Assembly (NCBI RefSeq): GCF_001273925.1
Contig: NZ_LIGG01000001.1
Coordinates: 1,209,358-1,250,034, forward strand
From: Bacillus sp. FJAT-27251
GTDB taxonomy: Bacteria > Bacillota > Bacilli > Bacillales > Cytobacillaceae
Length of the DNA stretch: 40,677 bases
Reading direction: 5' to 3'
Both the position numbers and the translations under genes were made by a program. A model generated the notes under the pieces. The model was not told where the DNA came from and searched no databases. It was given only the letters and a program-made list of their open reading frames with translations. Below are positions 28,545 to 40,677 of the stretch, in pieces (positions within the stretch are counted from its first letter, which is position 1; each line of letters opens with the position of its first letter).

Positions 28545-28781
28545 TGAGAATGATTAAGGGAAGAATTTCCGCTTATTGTACGCAGAGGACCCTTAAAAAG
28601 CATAAATAAGGGAAGAAATTCCCCTTATCTTTTCAAAACAAGTCAAATATCATAGATCCTAACCCCTATAACCGGAAAAACTCCTCTTATTTTAAGAGAA
28701 ATTTGGTTATATCGCGACTTAACCGGACTTTCTCCCTTTATTTTTAATTAGGGTGAGAACAACATTCAGCTATAACAGAGC
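28545..28781 (+). repeat. Long direct repeat, right copy (R2), with terminal inverted repeats
   Basis: Same length and orientation as the copy at 23827-24063. The inverted ends are at 28554-28576 and 28719-28742. It starts 44 bases after the sirB stop and ends 18 bases before the operon terminator, so it probably lies in the 3' untranslated part of the cys mRNA. R1 and R2 together bracket exactly cysH-cysP-sat-cysC-sirB. Confidence 0.85.
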
Positions 28782-28799
28782 TAAAAAGAAAAAAAGATG

Positions 28800-28824
28800 A
28801 AAGGCAGCATTGAGCTGCCTTTTT
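28800..28824 (+). terminator. Terminator of the sulfate operon
   Basis: AAAGGCAGC (28800-28808) pairs perfectly with GCTGCCTTT (28814-28822) around a 5-base loop, ending in five T. The stretch from here to the next promoter (28825-28945) holds nothing I can recognise. Confidence 0.9.
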
Positions 28825-28945
28825 CCGTGTCCACATTGCTAAAAAGATATTCATGTATGGTCAGGCAAAAAGCGAGTTTCAATAAAATACAGATAACTGG
28901 AAATCACTTACAGGCGGGTTTTTACATAAAAGTTAATGCCTCCCC

Positions 28946-28974
28946 TTGAAATGCGCCTAAACAGCCGCTATAAT
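28946..28974 (+). promoter_or_regulatory. Promoter P1 of the S10 operon
   Basis: TTGAAA (28946-28951), 17 bases and TATAAT (28969-28974). It is about 200 bases upstream of rpsJ. Confidence 0.75.
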
Positions 28975-29015
28975 AGGAAAAGTGTGCTGAGCATAAACAT
29001 TAGCGGAATTAAGTG

Positions 29016-29044
29016 TTGCGCTGGCTTTGTGTTTTCGGTATAAT
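29016..29044 (+). promoter_or_regulatory. Promoter P2 of the S10 operon
   Basis: TTGCGC (29016-29021), 17 bases and TATAAT (29039-29044), 70 bases downstream of P1 and giving a leader of about 125 bases. Confidence 0.7.
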
Positions 29045-29050
29045 AGACAA

Positions 29051-29484
<434 letters not shown>

Positions 29485-29525
29485 TGAAATAAATTCAAAC
29501 TTAGAGAAATTAGGAGGTGTGACGA

Positions 29526-30155
29526 ATGACCAAAGGAATCTTAGGAAGAAAGATCGGTATGACTCAAGTATTTGCTGAAAACGGGGACCTTATCCCGGTA
29601 ACAGTTGTTGAGGCAGCTCCAAACGTTGTTCTTCAAGTGAAGAACGCTGAAACTGATGGCTACGAAGCCGTTCAGCTTGGTTTTGAAGACAAGCGCGAAA
29701 AGCTTGCCAACAAACCGGAGAAAGGCCATGTTGCGAAGGCAAACACTGCTCCTAAGCGCTTCGTTCGTGAATTCAACGGAGTAAACTTAGCAGATTATGA
29801 AGTTGGTCAGGAAGTCAATGTAAGCATTTTTGCAGAAGGTGAAATGGTAGATGTAACAGGAATCTCCAAAGGTAAAGGATTCCAGGGTGCAATCAAGCGC
29901 CACGGACAATCCCGCGGACCGATGTCACATGGTTCCAGATACCACCGCCGTCCAGGTTCAATGGGTCCTGTAGCTCCAAACCGTGTATTCAAAGGCAAGC
30001 TATTGCCAGGACGCATGGGCGGAGAGCAAATCACTGTTCAAAACCTGCAAATCGTTAAAGTTGATGCAGAGCGTAATCTTCTATTGATCAAAGGTAATGT
30101 ACCTGGTCCTAGAAAAGCGATGCTTAAAATTAAAAGTGCGGTAAAAGCGAAGTAA
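29526..30155 (+). CDS. rplC: 50S ribosomal protein L3
   Basis: Early-assembling 23S rRNA-binding protein whose loop reaches toward the peptidyl transferase centre. The protein is 209 residues. [16 protein letters not shown] is the L3 N terminus. The extension [30 protein letters not shown] contains the glutamine/glycine-rich tip facing the active site. The ATG follows TTAGGAGGTGTGACG, 41 bases after rpsJ. Confidence 0.99.
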   Translation: MTKGILGRKIGMTQVFAENGDLIPVTVVEAAPNVVLQVKNAETDGYEAVQLGFEDKREKLANKPEKGHVAKANTAPKRFVREFNGVNLADYEVGQEVNVSIFAEGEMVDVTGISKGKGFQGAIKRHGQSRGPMSHGSRYHRRPGSMGPVAPNRVFKGKLLPGRMGGEQITVQNLQIVKVDAERNLLLIKGNVPGPRKAMLKIKSAVKAK

Positions 30156-30180
30156 CGTCTAAGGAAAGGAGGAAAAAGGA

Positions 30181-30804
30181 ATGCCTAAAGTAGCATTATT
30201 CAACCAAACTGGATCACAGGTCGGCGAAGTCGAATTGAATGAATCCGTATTTGGTATCGAGCCAAACAACCACGTTATGTTCGAAGCGGTTGTTATGCAA
30301 AGAGCTTCCATGCGTCAAGGAACTCATAAAACAAAAATTCGTTCTGAGGTAGCTGGTGGTGGACGCAAGCCATGGCGCCAAAAAGGTACAGGACGTGCCC
30401 GCCAAGGTTCCATCCGTTCTCCACAATGGCGCGGCGGCGGTACTGTGTTCGGACCAGTTCCACGCAGCTACAGCTACAAATTGCCTAAGAAGGTTCGCCG
30501 TCTGGCAATCAAATCAGCTCTTTCTTCAAAGGTTGCAGCTGAAAACATTTTGGTACTTGAAAGCCTTGCTTTCGACGCTCCAAAAACAAAAGAATTCACT
30601 CAGGTATTAAAGGGTCTTTCCGTTGATACAAAAGCATTGATCGTTACTGCTGAAGTTGACGAAACTGTTGCTCTTTCTGCCCGGAACATTCCTGGAATCA
30701 CTGTTGTTTCCGCTGAAGGAATCAGCGTACTGGACGTTTTGAATCATGATAAATTGATCATGACTAAAGCGGCTGTTGAAAAAGTAGAGGAGGTGCTTGC
30801 ATAA
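30181..30804 (+). CDS. rplD: 50S ribosomal protein L4
   Basis: Its extended loop lines the peptide exit tunnel. The protein is 207 residues. The loop is visible as [29 protein letters not shown], with the lysine/arginine positions associated with macrolide contacts present. The ATG follows AAAGGAGGAAAAAGG. The stop shares one base with the start of rplW, so the two are translationally coupled. L4 represses the S10 operon in E. coli; in Firmicutes this is not established. Confidence 0.99.
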   Translation: MPKVALFNQTGSQVGEVELNESVFGIEPNNHVMFEAVVMQRASMRQGTHKTKIRSEVAGGGRKPWRQKGTGRARQGSIRSPQWRGGGTVFGPVPRSYSYKLPKKVRRLAIKSALSSKVAAENILVLESLAFDAPKTKEFTQVLKGLSVDTKALIVTAEVDETVALSARNIPGITVVSAEGISVLDVLNHDKLIMTKAAVEKVEEVLA

Positions 30805-31088
30805 TGGATGCACGCGATATCATTAAGCGCCCCGTAATTACAGAACGTTCATCTGAACTGATGGCTGATAAAAAGTATACTTTCGAAGTTGATGTCAGAG
30901 CGAACAAGACTCAAGTGAAAGATGCTGTACAAGAAATCTTCGGTGTTAAAGTGAAAAACGTTAACATCATGAACTATAAAGGCAAGTTCAAGCGTATGGG
31001 CAAGTTCGGCGGATACACCAACAAGCGCCGCAAAGCTGTTATTACCTTGACTCAAGACAGCAAGGAAATCGAATTGTTCGAAGTGTAA
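30804..31088 (+). CDS. rplW: 50S ribosomal protein L23
   Basis: Exit-site protein that docks trigger factor and SRP. The protein is 94 residues, with [15 protein letters not shown] at the N terminus and [35 protein letters not shown] in the C-terminal part. The start overlaps the last base of rplD; GAGGAGGTG inside rplD is the binding site. Confidence 0.99.
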   Translation: MDARDIIKRPVITERSSELMADKKYTFEVDVRANKTQVKDAVQEIFGVKVKNVNIMNYKGKFKRMGKFGGYTNKRRKAVITLTQDSKEIELFEV

Positions 31089-31105
31089 TATACACTCGCA
31101 AATAG

Positions 31106-31954
<849 letters not shown>

Positions 31955-32011
31955 CGCGGTTGAGCTACGGTTCAAAAGAACCGTAGAACAATCACGAAGG
32001 GAGGTTCAATC

Positions 32012-32290
32012 ATGGGTCGCAGCTTAAAAAAAGGACCTTTTGTTGATGAGCATTTAATTAAAAAGATCGAAAAGCTAAATGAGACTGAGGGCAAGCAAGT
32101 TGTAAAGACTTGGTCCCGCCGTTCTACGATCTTCCCGCAATTCATTGGACATACGGTCGCTGTCTATGACGGGCGCAAACATGTTCCTGTATATATCACT
32201 GAAGACATGGTAGGCCACAAGCTTGGAGAATTCGCTCCAACTCGTACTTATAAAGGCCATGCCGCTGACGATAAGAAAACAAGACGTTAA
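32012..32290 (+). CDS. rpsS: 30S ribosomal protein S19
   Basis: Head protein forming a complex with S13 near the A-site tRNA. The protein is 92 residues. [49 protein letters not shown] and [12 protein letters not shown] are all standard. The ATG follows AAGGGAGGTTCAATC. An inverted repeat lies in the gap before it: GAGCTACGGTTC near 31970 and GAACCGTAG near 31979. Confidence 0.99.
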   Translation: MGRSLKKGPFVDEHLIKKIEKLNETEGKQVVKTWSRRSTIFPQFIGHTVAVYDGRKHVPVYITEDMVGHKLGEFAPTRTYKGHAADDKKTRR

Positions 32291-32308
32291 TGAGAGGAGG
32301 GCATCCTA

Positions 32309-32650
32309 ATGCAAGCAAAAGCTGTTGCTAGAACAGTTCGTATTGCTCCTCGTAAAGCTCGGTTAGTATTGGATTTAATTCGAGGAAAGCAAGTTGGCGA
32401 AGCGGTAGCTATTCTGAAACTAACTCCGAAAGCAGCTTCCCCGATCGTAGAAAAAGTTTTAAAATCTGCGTTGGCTAATGCAGAGCATAACTACGAAATG
32501 GATGTAAACAACCTTGTGATTTCACAGGCATACGCGAACGAAGGACCTACTTTGAAGCGTTTCCGCCCACGTGCACAGGGACGTGCAAGTGCCATCAACA
32601 AGCGCACAAGCCACATCACAATCGTTCTATCAGAAAAGAAGGAGGGATAA
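32309..32650 (+). CDS. rplV: 50S ribosomal protein L22
   Basis: Tunnel-lining protein whose beta-hairpin contacts the nascent chain. The protein is 113 residues. It begins [27 protein letters not shown]. The hairpin segment [29 protein letters not shown] is of normal length, with no macrolide-resistance type deletion. The ATG follows AGAGGAGGGCATCCTA. Confidence 0.99.
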   Translation: MQAKAVARTVRIAPRKARLVLDLIRGKQVGEAVAILKLTPKAASPIVEKVLKSALANAEHNYEMDVNNLVISQAYANEGPTLKRFRPRAQGRASAINKRTSHITIVLSEKKEG

Positions 32651-33940
<1,290 letters not shown>

Positions 33941-33961
33941 TCAGAGAGGAGGCCGTGCGCA

Positions 33962-34225
33962 ATGAGTGAACGCAACCAGCGCAAAGTGTATACTGGACGT
34001 GTTGTGTCTGACAAGATGGACAAAACGGTTACTGTTCTTGTCGAAACATACAAAACACATTCTCTATATGGCAAGCGCGTTAAGTACTCTAAGAAATTCA
34101 AAGCTCATGATGAGCAAAATGCAGCAAAGGTTGGCGACGTAGTTCGCATCATGGAAACTCGCCCGCTTTCTGCAACCAAACGCTTCCGTTTAGTCGAAGT
34201 GGTTGAAAAAGCTGTTATTATCTAA
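33962..34225 (+). CDS. rpsQ: 30S ribosomal protein S17
   Basis: Primary 16S rRNA-binding protein with an OB fold. The protein is 87 residues. [22 protein letters not shown] opens the barrel; [37 protein letters not shown] completes it. The ATG follows GAGAGGAGGCCGTGCGCA, 21 bases after rpmC. Confidence 0.99.
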   Translation: MSERNQRKVYTGRVVSDKMDKTVTVLVETYKTHSLYGKRVKYSKKFKAHDEQNAAKVGDVVRIMETRPLSATKRFRLVEVVEKAVII

Positions 34226-34239
34226 ATCGTTCGGTATAG

Positions 34240-34632
<393 letters not shown>

Positions 34633-34665
34633 TCTAAAACAAATGGCTTTAAGGAGGTGCGACAG

Positions 34666-34977
34666 ATGCATGTCAAAAAAGGTGACAAAGTAATGGTCAT
34701 CTCTGGCAAGGACAAAGGTAAAACTGGAAACGTTCTGGCTGCTTACCCTAAGCAAAACCGTGTCCTAATAGAAGGCGTTAATATCGTGAAAAAACACGCG
34801 AAGCCATCTCAAGTGAATCCGCAAGGCGGAATCATCAGCCAAGAGGCACCTATTCATGTATCAAATGTTATGCCTATCGACCCGAAATCCGGAAATCCAA
34901 CCCGAGTTGGATATAAAGAGGAAAACGGCAAGAAGGTACGCGTAGCAAAAAAATCCGGTGAAGTTCTCGATAAATAA
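34666..34977 (+). CDS. rplX: 50S ribosomal protein L24
   Basis: Initiates 50S assembly and sits at the tunnel exit. I choose ATG 34666 after AAGGAGGTGCGACAG, giving 103 residues as in B. subtilis; an in-frame upstream start at 34657 lies inside the binding site. The KOW motif is [36 protein letters not shown]. Confidence 0.98.
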   Translation: MHVKKGDKVMVISGKDKGKTGNVLAAYPKQNRVLIEGVNIVKKHAKPSQVNPQGGIISQEAPIHVSNVMPIDPKSGNPTRVGYKEENGKKVRVAKKSGEVLDK

Positions 34978-35004
34978 GTCAAAAGAAGAAGGGAGGTACA
35001 CTAA

Positions 35005-35544
35005 ATGAACCGCCTAAAAGAAAAGTTCAACAAAGAAATCACTCCTGCTCTGGTGAGCAAGTTCAACTATAAATCCGTAATGGAAGTACCTAAGCTTGAG
35101 AAAATCGTAATCAACATGGGTGTCGGCGATGCTGTTGCAAACGCAAAAGCACTTGACAACGCGGTTGAAGAATTGGCTATCATCTCTGGTCAAAAGCCAG
35201 TGATCACAAAAGCGAAGAAATCAATCGCAGGCTTCCGTCTTCGTGAAGGAATGCCAATCGGTGCGAAGGTAACACTACGCGGCGAGCGCATGTATCAATT
35301 CCTGGATAAATTAATTTCAGTTTCTCTTCCACGTGTACGTGACTTCCGCGGTATCTCCAAGAAGTCTTTCGATGGCCGTGGTAACTACACTCTTGGTGTG
35401 AAAGAACAGTTGATCTTCCCTGAAATTGATTACGATAAAGTAAATAAAGTGCGTGGCATGGATATCGTTATCGTTACGACTGCTAATACTGATGAAGAAG
35501 CTCGTGAACTACTAACATCATTCGGAATGCCATTTCAAAAGTAA
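35005..35544 (+). CDS. rplE: 50S ribosomal protein L5
   Basis: Binds 5S rRNA and contacts P-site tRNA. The protein is 179 residues. [25 protein letters not shown] and [32 protein letters not shown] form the 5S-binding part; [33 protein letters not shown] and the ending TSFGMPFQK are typical. The ATG follows GGGAGGTACACTAA. Confidence 0.99.
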   Translation: MNRLKEKFNKEITPALVSKFNYKSVMEVPKLEKIVINMGVGDAVANAKALDNAVEELAIISGQKPVITKAKKSIAGFRLREGMPIGAKVTLRGERMYQFLDKLISVSLPRVRDFRGISKKSFDGRGNYTLGVKEQLIFPEIDYDKVNKVRGMDIVIVTTANTDEEARELLTSFGMPFQK

Positions 35545-35551
35545 TCTCTAA

Positions 35552-35755
<204 letters not shown>

Positions 35756-35784
35756 AACCAAGGTTTGGGAAGGAGGTAAAAACA

Positions 35785-36183
35785 ATGGTCATGACAGATC
35801 CGATTGCAGATTTGCTAACTCGTATTCGTAACGCGAATATGGTTCGTCACGAAAAATTAGAAGTACCTGCTTCTAACATGAAAAAGGAAATCGCTGAAAT
35901 TCTTAAGCGTGAAGGTTTCGTTCGTGATGTAGAATACATCGAAGACAACAAACAAGGCATTATCCGTATTTTCCTGAAATATGGTGCCAACAACGAGCGT
36001 GTTATCACAGGTCTAAAGCGTATCAGCAAGCCAGGCCTTCGCGTATACGCAAAGTCCAACGAAATGCCGCGCGTATTGAACGGACTTGGTATCGCTCTAG
36101 TATCAACATCAAACGGCGTATTAACTGACAAGGAAGCCCGTGCGAAGCAAGTGGGCGGAGAAGTACTAGCATACGTCTGGTAA
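35785..36183 (+). CDS. rpsH: 30S ribosomal protein S8
   Basis: Central 16S rRNA-binding protein; in E. coli it also represses the spc operon. The protein is 132 residues, starting [26 protein letters not shown] second ATG two codons downstream is possible, but the first has the better-spaced GGAGGTAAAAACA and matches B. subtilis. The C-terminal part [22 protein letters not shown] is conserved. Confidence 0.99.
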   Translation: MVMTDPIADLLTRIRNANMVRHEKLEVPASNMKKEIAEILKREGFVRDVEYIEDNKQGIIRIFLKYGANNERVITGLKRISKPGLRVYAKSNEMPRVLNGLGIALVSTSNGVLTDKEARAKQVGGEVLAYVW

Positions 36184-36214
36184 TAGATTTCTTTAAAGAA
36201 TGGAGGTGCACTGA

Positions 36215-36751
36215 ATGTCACGCGTAGGTAAAAAACCAATTGAAATTCCTGCTGGCGTTACGGTTACAAACGACAACAACCATGTAACAGTAAAGGGACC
36301 AAAAGGAGAATTATCCCGTACTTTCAACAAGGATATGCAAATCAACATTGAGGACAACGTGATCACAATCGTACGTCCTTCAGAATCCAAGGAACACCGT
36401 ACAATTCACGGTACCACTCGTGCGCTGCTGTCCAACATGGTGGAAGGCGTATCAAAAGGATTCGAAAGATCTCTTGACCTGATCGGTGTCGGTTACCGTG
36501 CTGCAAAGCAAGGCAAGAAACTTGTCCTTAACGTTGGATATTCCCATCCTGTTGAGATTGAAGCTGAAGAGGGCGTTGAAATCGAAGTTCCTTCTAACAC
36601 GAAGATCGTTATTAAAGGAACAGACAAGGAACGCGTTGGCGCGCTTGCTGCCAACATTCGCGGAGTACGTCCGCCAGAGCCTTACAAAGGCAAGGGAATC
36701 CGCTATGAAGGCGAATTTGTACGCCGTAAAGAAGGTAAGACTGGTAAGTAA
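36215..36751 (+). CDS. rplF: 50S ribosomal protein L6
   Basis: Two-domain protein near the factor-binding site and sarcin-ricin loop. The protein is 178 residues. [17 protein letters not shown] opens the first domain; [47 protein letters not shown] is the family signature in the second. The ATG follows ATGGAGGTGCACTGA. Confidence 0.99.
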   Translation: MSRVGKKPIEIPAGVTVTNDNNHVTVKGPKGELSRTFNKDMQINIEDNVITIVRPSESKEHRTIHGTTRALLSNMVEGVSKGFERSLDLIGVGYRAAKQGKKLVLNVGYSHPVEIEAEEGVEIEVPSNTKIVIKGTDKERVGALAANIRGVRPPEPYKGKGIRYEGEFVRRKEGKTGK

Positions 36752-36786
36752 GACCGCTTAAGCCTCTAAAGAAAGGAGTGACCTAA

Positions 36787-37149
36787 ATGATTACGAAAGC
36801 TGATAAAAACGCTACTCGCCGTAAACGGCACGCACGTGTCCGTTCCAAAATCAGCGGTACTGAAGCTCGTCCTCGTCTAAATGTGTTCCGTTCCAACAAG
36901 CACATTTACGCGCAACTGGTTGACGATGTAAACGGAGTAACTCTTGCGAGTGCTTCTACTTTAGATAAAGATCTGAACTTTGATTCTACCAGCAATCTTG
37001 ATGCAGCCGTTAAGGTCGGAGAATTGGTTGCTAAGCGTGCAGTGGAAAAAGGAATCTCTGAAGTCGTTTTTGACCGTGGCGGATATCTGTATCATGGCCG
37101 TATCAAGGCTCTTGCAGATGCTGCACGTGAAAACGGACTGCAATTTTAA
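36787..37149 (+). CDS. rplR: 50S ribosomal protein L18
   Basis: 5S rRNA-binding protein of 120 residues. A basic N-terminal arm ([21 protein letters not shown]) is followed by [20 protein letters not shown] and [25 protein letters not shown]. The ATG follows AAAGGAGTGACCTAA. Confidence 0.99.
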   Translation: MITKADKNATRRKRHARVRSKISGTEARPRLNVFRSNKHIYAQLVDDVNGVTLASASTLDKDLNFDSTSNLDAAVKVGELVAKRAVEKGISEVVFDRGGYLYHGRIKALADAARENGLQF

Positions 37150-37173
37150 TAGAAAAAGGAGGGACACAAATAG

Positions 37174-37674
37174 ATGCGTCGCATTGATCCAAACAAACTT
37201 GAACTTGAAGAACGCGTAGTCACGGTTAACCGTGTTGCAAAGGTTGTTAAAGGTGGACGCCGTTTCCGTTTTACTGCTCTTGTAGTAGTAGGCGACAAGA
37301 ACGGTTATGTCGGCTTTGGTACTGGTAAGGCTCAGGAAGTGCCTGATGCTATCCGTAAGGCAATCGAAGATGCAAAGAAAAACTTGATTAATGTACCAAT
37401 GGTTGGTACTACCATTCCTCACGAAGTAATTGGTCACTTCGGTGCTGGTGAAATCCTTCTTAAGCCTGCTTCTGAAGGTACAGGAGTTATCGCTGGCGGA
37501 CCTGTCCGTGCGGTACTTGAATTGGCTGGTGTCGGTGACATCCTGTCCAAATCACTTGGAACCAACACTCCAATCAACATGGTCCGTGCCACTGTTGATG
37601 GACTAAAACAGTTAAAGCGTGCTGAAGACGTAGCAAAATTACGCGGCAAAACAGTAGAAGAACTGTTAGGATAA
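37174..37674 (+). CDS. rpsE: 30S ribosomal protein S5
   Basis: Helps mRNA unwinding and decoding fidelity. The protein is 166 residues. [31 protein letters not shown] is the double-stranded-RNA-like domain, including the VKGGRR loop where spectinomycin resistance changes arise; it looks wild type. [29 protein letters not shown] is conserved. The ATG follows AAAAGGAGGGACACAAATAG. Confidence 0.99.
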   Translation: MRRIDPNKLELEERVVTVNRVAKVVKGGRRFRFTALVVVGDKNGYVGFGTGKAQEVPDAIRKAIEDAKKNLINVPMVGTTIPHEVIGHFGAGEILLKPASEGTGVIAGGPVRAVLELAGVGDILSKSLGTNTPINMVRATVDGLKQLKRAEDVAKLRGKTVEELLG

Positions 37675-37687
37675 GGAGGGAAATCAA

Positions 37688-37870
37688 ATGGCAACTAAAT
37701 TGGAAGTTACCCTCACACGCAGCTTGATCGGACGTCCTCAAGACCAGCGTGAAACAGTTAAAGCACTTGGATTGAAAAAACTTAACCAGACGGTTGAACA
37801 TCAGGATAATGCTGCAATCCGAGGCATGATCAGCAAAGTCTCCCATCTTGTTAAGGTGAACGAAATATAA
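37688..37870 (+). CDS. rpmD: 50S ribosomal protein L30
   Basis: Small protein of 60 residues. [44 protein letters not shown] is the complete L30 domain. The ATG follows AAGGAGGGAAATCAA, 13 bases after rpsE. Confidence 0.98.
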   Translation: MATKLEVTLTRSLIGRPQDQRETVKALGLKKLNQTVEHQDNAAIRGMISKVSHLVKVNEI

Positions 37871-37903
37871 TTGATTTTTCTTTAGAACAAGGAGGTGCCA
37901 AAC

Positions 37904-38344
37904 ATGAAACTTCACGAACTAAAGCCTGCTGAAGGTTCCCGTCATGAACGCAAGCGCAAAGGCCGCGGAATCGGATCTGGTAACGGTAAGACAGCTGGAA
38001 AAGGCCATAAAGGTCAAAACGCTCGTTCCGGCGGCGGAGTACGTCCTGGTTTCGAAGGTGGTCAAACACCTTTAGCAAGACGTCTTCCTAAGCGTGGATT
38101 TACGAACATCAACCGTAAAGAATTTGCAGTAGTGAACCTGGATGCTTTAAACCGTTTTGAAGATGGAACCGAAGTGACTCCAGAACTTTTGATCGAAACA
38201 GGGCTTGTCAAGAAAGAACTTGCAGGAATCAAAGTTCTTGCCAAGGGCAACTTGGAGAAAAAGCTGACTGTTAAAGCTCATAAGTTCTCCTCTGCAGCCG
38301 AAGAAGCAATCAAAGCTGCCGGGGGTCAAACTGAGGTGATTTAA
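37904..38344 (+). CDS. rplO: 50S ribosomal protein L15
   Basis: Assembly protein with a long basic N-terminal extension. I choose ATG 37904, after AAGGAGGTG (37889-37897), giving 146 residues as in B. subtilis; a GTG at 37895 is inside the binding site. The extension [44 protein letters not shown] is conserved. The stop shares one base with secY, linking their translation. Confidence 0.98.
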   Translation: MKLHELKPAEGSRHERKRKGRGIGSGNGKTAGKGHKGQNARSGGGVRPGFEGGQTPLARRLPKRGFTNINRKEFAVVNLDALNRFEDGTEVTPELLIETGLVKKELAGIKVLAKGNLEKKLTVKAHKFSSAAEEAIKAAGGQTEVI

Positions 38345-39639
38345 TGTTTCAGACAATCTCCAATTTTATGCGCGTGGGTGAAATCAGAAAGAAAATTCTC
38401 TTCACCCTTTTAATGTTGATTGTATTCCGCCTTGGTGCCTTTATTCCGGTGCCAGGAGTGGATGCTGATATATTAAAGACCCAGGATGACATGAGTGTTT
38501 TCGGAGTCCTGAATGTTTTCGGCGGCGGTGCGCTGCTGAACTTCTCCATCTTTGCAATGGGAATCATGCCGTATATCACGGCATCGATCATCATCCAGCT
38601 GCTTCAGATGGATGTGGTTCCGAAGTTCACTGAATGGTCTAAACAAGGGGAAGTGGGTCGCCGCAAATTGGCCCAATTCACCCGCTATTTTACAATCGTG
38701 CTTGGGTTTGTCCAGGCTCTTGGTATGTCATACGGATTTAACAATATGTATGGCGGATTATTGATTACCAATAACGGGATCGGCAATTATTTGCTTATTG
38801 CAGTTGTCCTGACAGCGGGTACCGCGTTCTTAATGTGGCTTGGGGAACAAATTACGGCTAAAGGAGTTGGGAATGGTATTTCCATCATCATCTTTGCCGG
38901 GATTGTTGCCGGACTGCCAACCATCGTGAACCAGGTTTATGCCCAGCAGTTTGAAAATGCCGGAGAGGCACTATTTCTGAATATCCTTACTGTCGTGCTG
39001 CTTGCACTTGCTGTTATCGCCATCATCGTTGGGGTTATTTTCATCCAGGAAGCAATCCGCAAGATTCCGATTCAGTATGCAAAACGGATGGCTGCAGGAA
39101 ACAATCCTGTTGGCGGTCAGTCAACACATCTTCCGTTAAAGGTGAACGCTGCAGGGGTTATTCCAGTCATTTTTGCTATATCGTTCATCATTACACCGCC
39201 GACGATCGCCCAGTTCTTCGGCACCAATGATGTGACGATCTGGATTCAAAACACATTTGATTATACGCAGCCAATCGGTATGATTGTCTATGTTGCGCTA
39301 ATCGTTGCGTTTACCTATTTCTATGCCTTTATTCAGGTGAATCCTGAGAAAGTGGCTGAAAACCTGAAAAAGCAAGGCGGATATGTGCCGGGCATCCGTC
39401 CGGGGAAAACCACACAGGAATACTTGACCAAAGTATTGTATCGCCTCACTTTCGTTGGCGCGATCTTCCTTTCCGTGATTTCCATCCTGCCGATGTTTTT
39501 CATTAAGGTTGCCGGGCTTCCACAATCCGTCCAGATTGGCGGAACAAGTCTGCTGATTGTTGTCGGCGTTGCGCTTGAAACAATGAAGCAGCTTGAGGCC
39601 CAATTGGTAAAACGCCATTACAAAGGCTTTATAAAGTAA
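38344..39639 (+). CDS. secY: Preprotein translocase subunit SecY
   Basis: Central channel of the Sec translocase in the cytoplasmic membrane. The protein is 431 residues with ten predicted membrane segments. The plug and lateral-gate region has [31 protein letters not shown]. The cytoplasmic loop after TM6 has IPIQYAKR and [25 protein letters not shown], and the second ribosome/SecA-binding loop has [18 protein letters not shown]. The start overlaps the rplO stop, with GAGGTG inside rplO. Its partner secE is at 6.4 kb. Confidence 0.99.
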   Translation: MFQTISNFMRVGEIRKKILFTLLMLIVFRLGAFIPVPGVDADILKTQDDMSVFGVLNVFGGGALLNFSIFAMGIMPYITASIIIQLLQMDVVPKFTEWSKQGEVGRRKLAQFTRYFTIVLGFVQALGMSYGFNNMYGGLLITNNGIGNYLLIAVVLTAGTAFLMWLGEQITAKGVGNGISIIIFAGIVAGLPTIVNQVYAQQFENAGEALFLNILTVVLLALAVIAIIVGVIFIQEAIRKIPIQYAKRMAAGNNPVGGQSTHLPLKVNAAGVIPVIFAISFIITPPTIAQFFGTNDVTIWIQNTFDYTQPIGMIVYVALIVAFTYFYAFIQVNPEKVAENLKKQGGYVPGIRPGKTTQEYLTKVLYRLTFVGAIFLSVISILPMFFIKVAGLPQSVQIGGTSLLIVVGVALETMKQLEAQLVKRHYKGFIK

Positions 39640-39667
39640 GGTTTAGGGGCTTTGCTCCCTAAGCCTT
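39638..39667 (+). other. Stem-loop between secY and adk
   Basis: 39638-39648 (AAGGTTTAGGG) pairs with 39657-39667 (CCCTAAGCCTT), 11 pairs including one G-T wobble, around an 8-base loop. No T-run follows, so adk is probably cotranscribed; the hairpin may protect or separate the mRNA. Confidence 0.55.
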
Positions 39668-39674
39668 CATTTAG

Positions 39675-40342
<668 letters not shown>

Positions 40343-40343
<1 letters not shown>

Positions 40344-40677
40344 TGATTGTCTGCAAAACTCCCCGTGAGATCGAGATTATGAGAGAGGCTGGCCGGATTG
40401 TTGCCCTTACCCACCGGGAGCTTAAAAAGCACATTATCCCGGGGATTACTACGAAGGAACTTGACAGCATTGCGGAAGAGTTTATCTCTTCACATGGTGC
40501 CGAAGCTTCTTTCAAGGGATATCATGGGTTCACCGGGAGCATCTGCGCTTCAGTCAACAATGAACTCGTACACGGGATTCCTGGCAACAGGGTTCTCGTT
40601 GAGGGCGACATTATCAGCATCGATATCGGTGCGAAATATAACGGATATCATGGTGATTCTGCCTGGACCTACGCTGT
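40343..40677 (+). CDS. map: Methionine aminopeptidase type I, 3' end cut by the window
   Basis: Removes N-terminal methionine from new proteins. The ATG at 40343 overlaps the adk stop; GGAGATTTGAA lies upstream inside adk. 111 complete codons are visible of an expected ~250. [28 protein letters not shown] opens the protein. [12 protein letters not shown] contains the substrate-contacting His, and [20 protein letters not shown] contains the first two metal-binding Asp residues. The remaining metal ligands lie beyond the window. The order secY-adk-map is the B. subtilis order. Confidence 0.96.

Overview
The window is the str/S10/spc ribosomal superoperon region of a Gram-positive, endospore-forming Bacillaceae-type bacterium, with the sequence running in the direction of transcription. 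The order gltX-cysE-cysS-mrnC-rlmB-rae1-sigH-rpmGB-secE-nusG-rplKA-rplJL-ybxB-rpoBC-rplGB-rpsLG-fusA-tuf-(...)-rpsJ...secY-adk-map is the Bacillus subtilis order. The proteins closely resemble those of B. subtilis as I remember them. Sigma-H, a cysteine T-box, TTG starts on rpoB and rpoC, strong AGGAGG ribosome binding sites and an L10 leader all fit. I cannot fix the genus from the sequence alone. Every gene I support is on the + strand.

Layout. 1-5.4 kb: the end of gltX, a T-box for Cys, cysE-cysS, then the RNA enzymes mrnC, rlmB and rae1. 5.4-7.5 kb: sigH, rpmGB, secE and nusG; the secE-nusG gap carries its own promoter, a short terminator-like hairpin and two tandem structured repeats. 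7.5-18.5 kb: rplK-rplA, an L10 leader with rplJ-rplL, ybxB and rpoB-rpoC. 18.5-23.4 kb: rplGB, rpsL, rpsG, fusA and tuf, closed by a strong terminator. 23.4-28.9 kb: an accessory block between tuf and rpsJ. It holds a 47-residue YezD/DUF2292 cistron with its own promoter, palindrome and terminator, and a sulfate assimilation operon (cysH-cysP-sat-cysC-sirB) bracketed by two directly repeated 237-bp sequences. 28.9-40.7 kb: two promoters and a leader, then the S10-spc run from rpsJ to map, which is cut by the window end.

How the genes work together. Most of the window makes ribosomes, RNA polymerase core, elongation factors and the Sec channel. The sulfate block takes up sulfate (CysP), activates it (Sat, CysC), reduces it (CysH) and inserts iron into siroheme (SirB) for sulfite reductase. 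CysE, some 22 kb upstream, makes the O-acetylserine that accepts the resulting sulfide, and CysS charges tRNA with the cysteine.

Most notable observations: the insulated, repeat-flanked sulfate island inside an otherwise conserved ribosomal locus; the missing sumT and sirC partners of sirB; the terminal inverted repeats inside the flanking repeats; the covarying tandem structured repeats upstream of nusG; and the unusual nusG leader.
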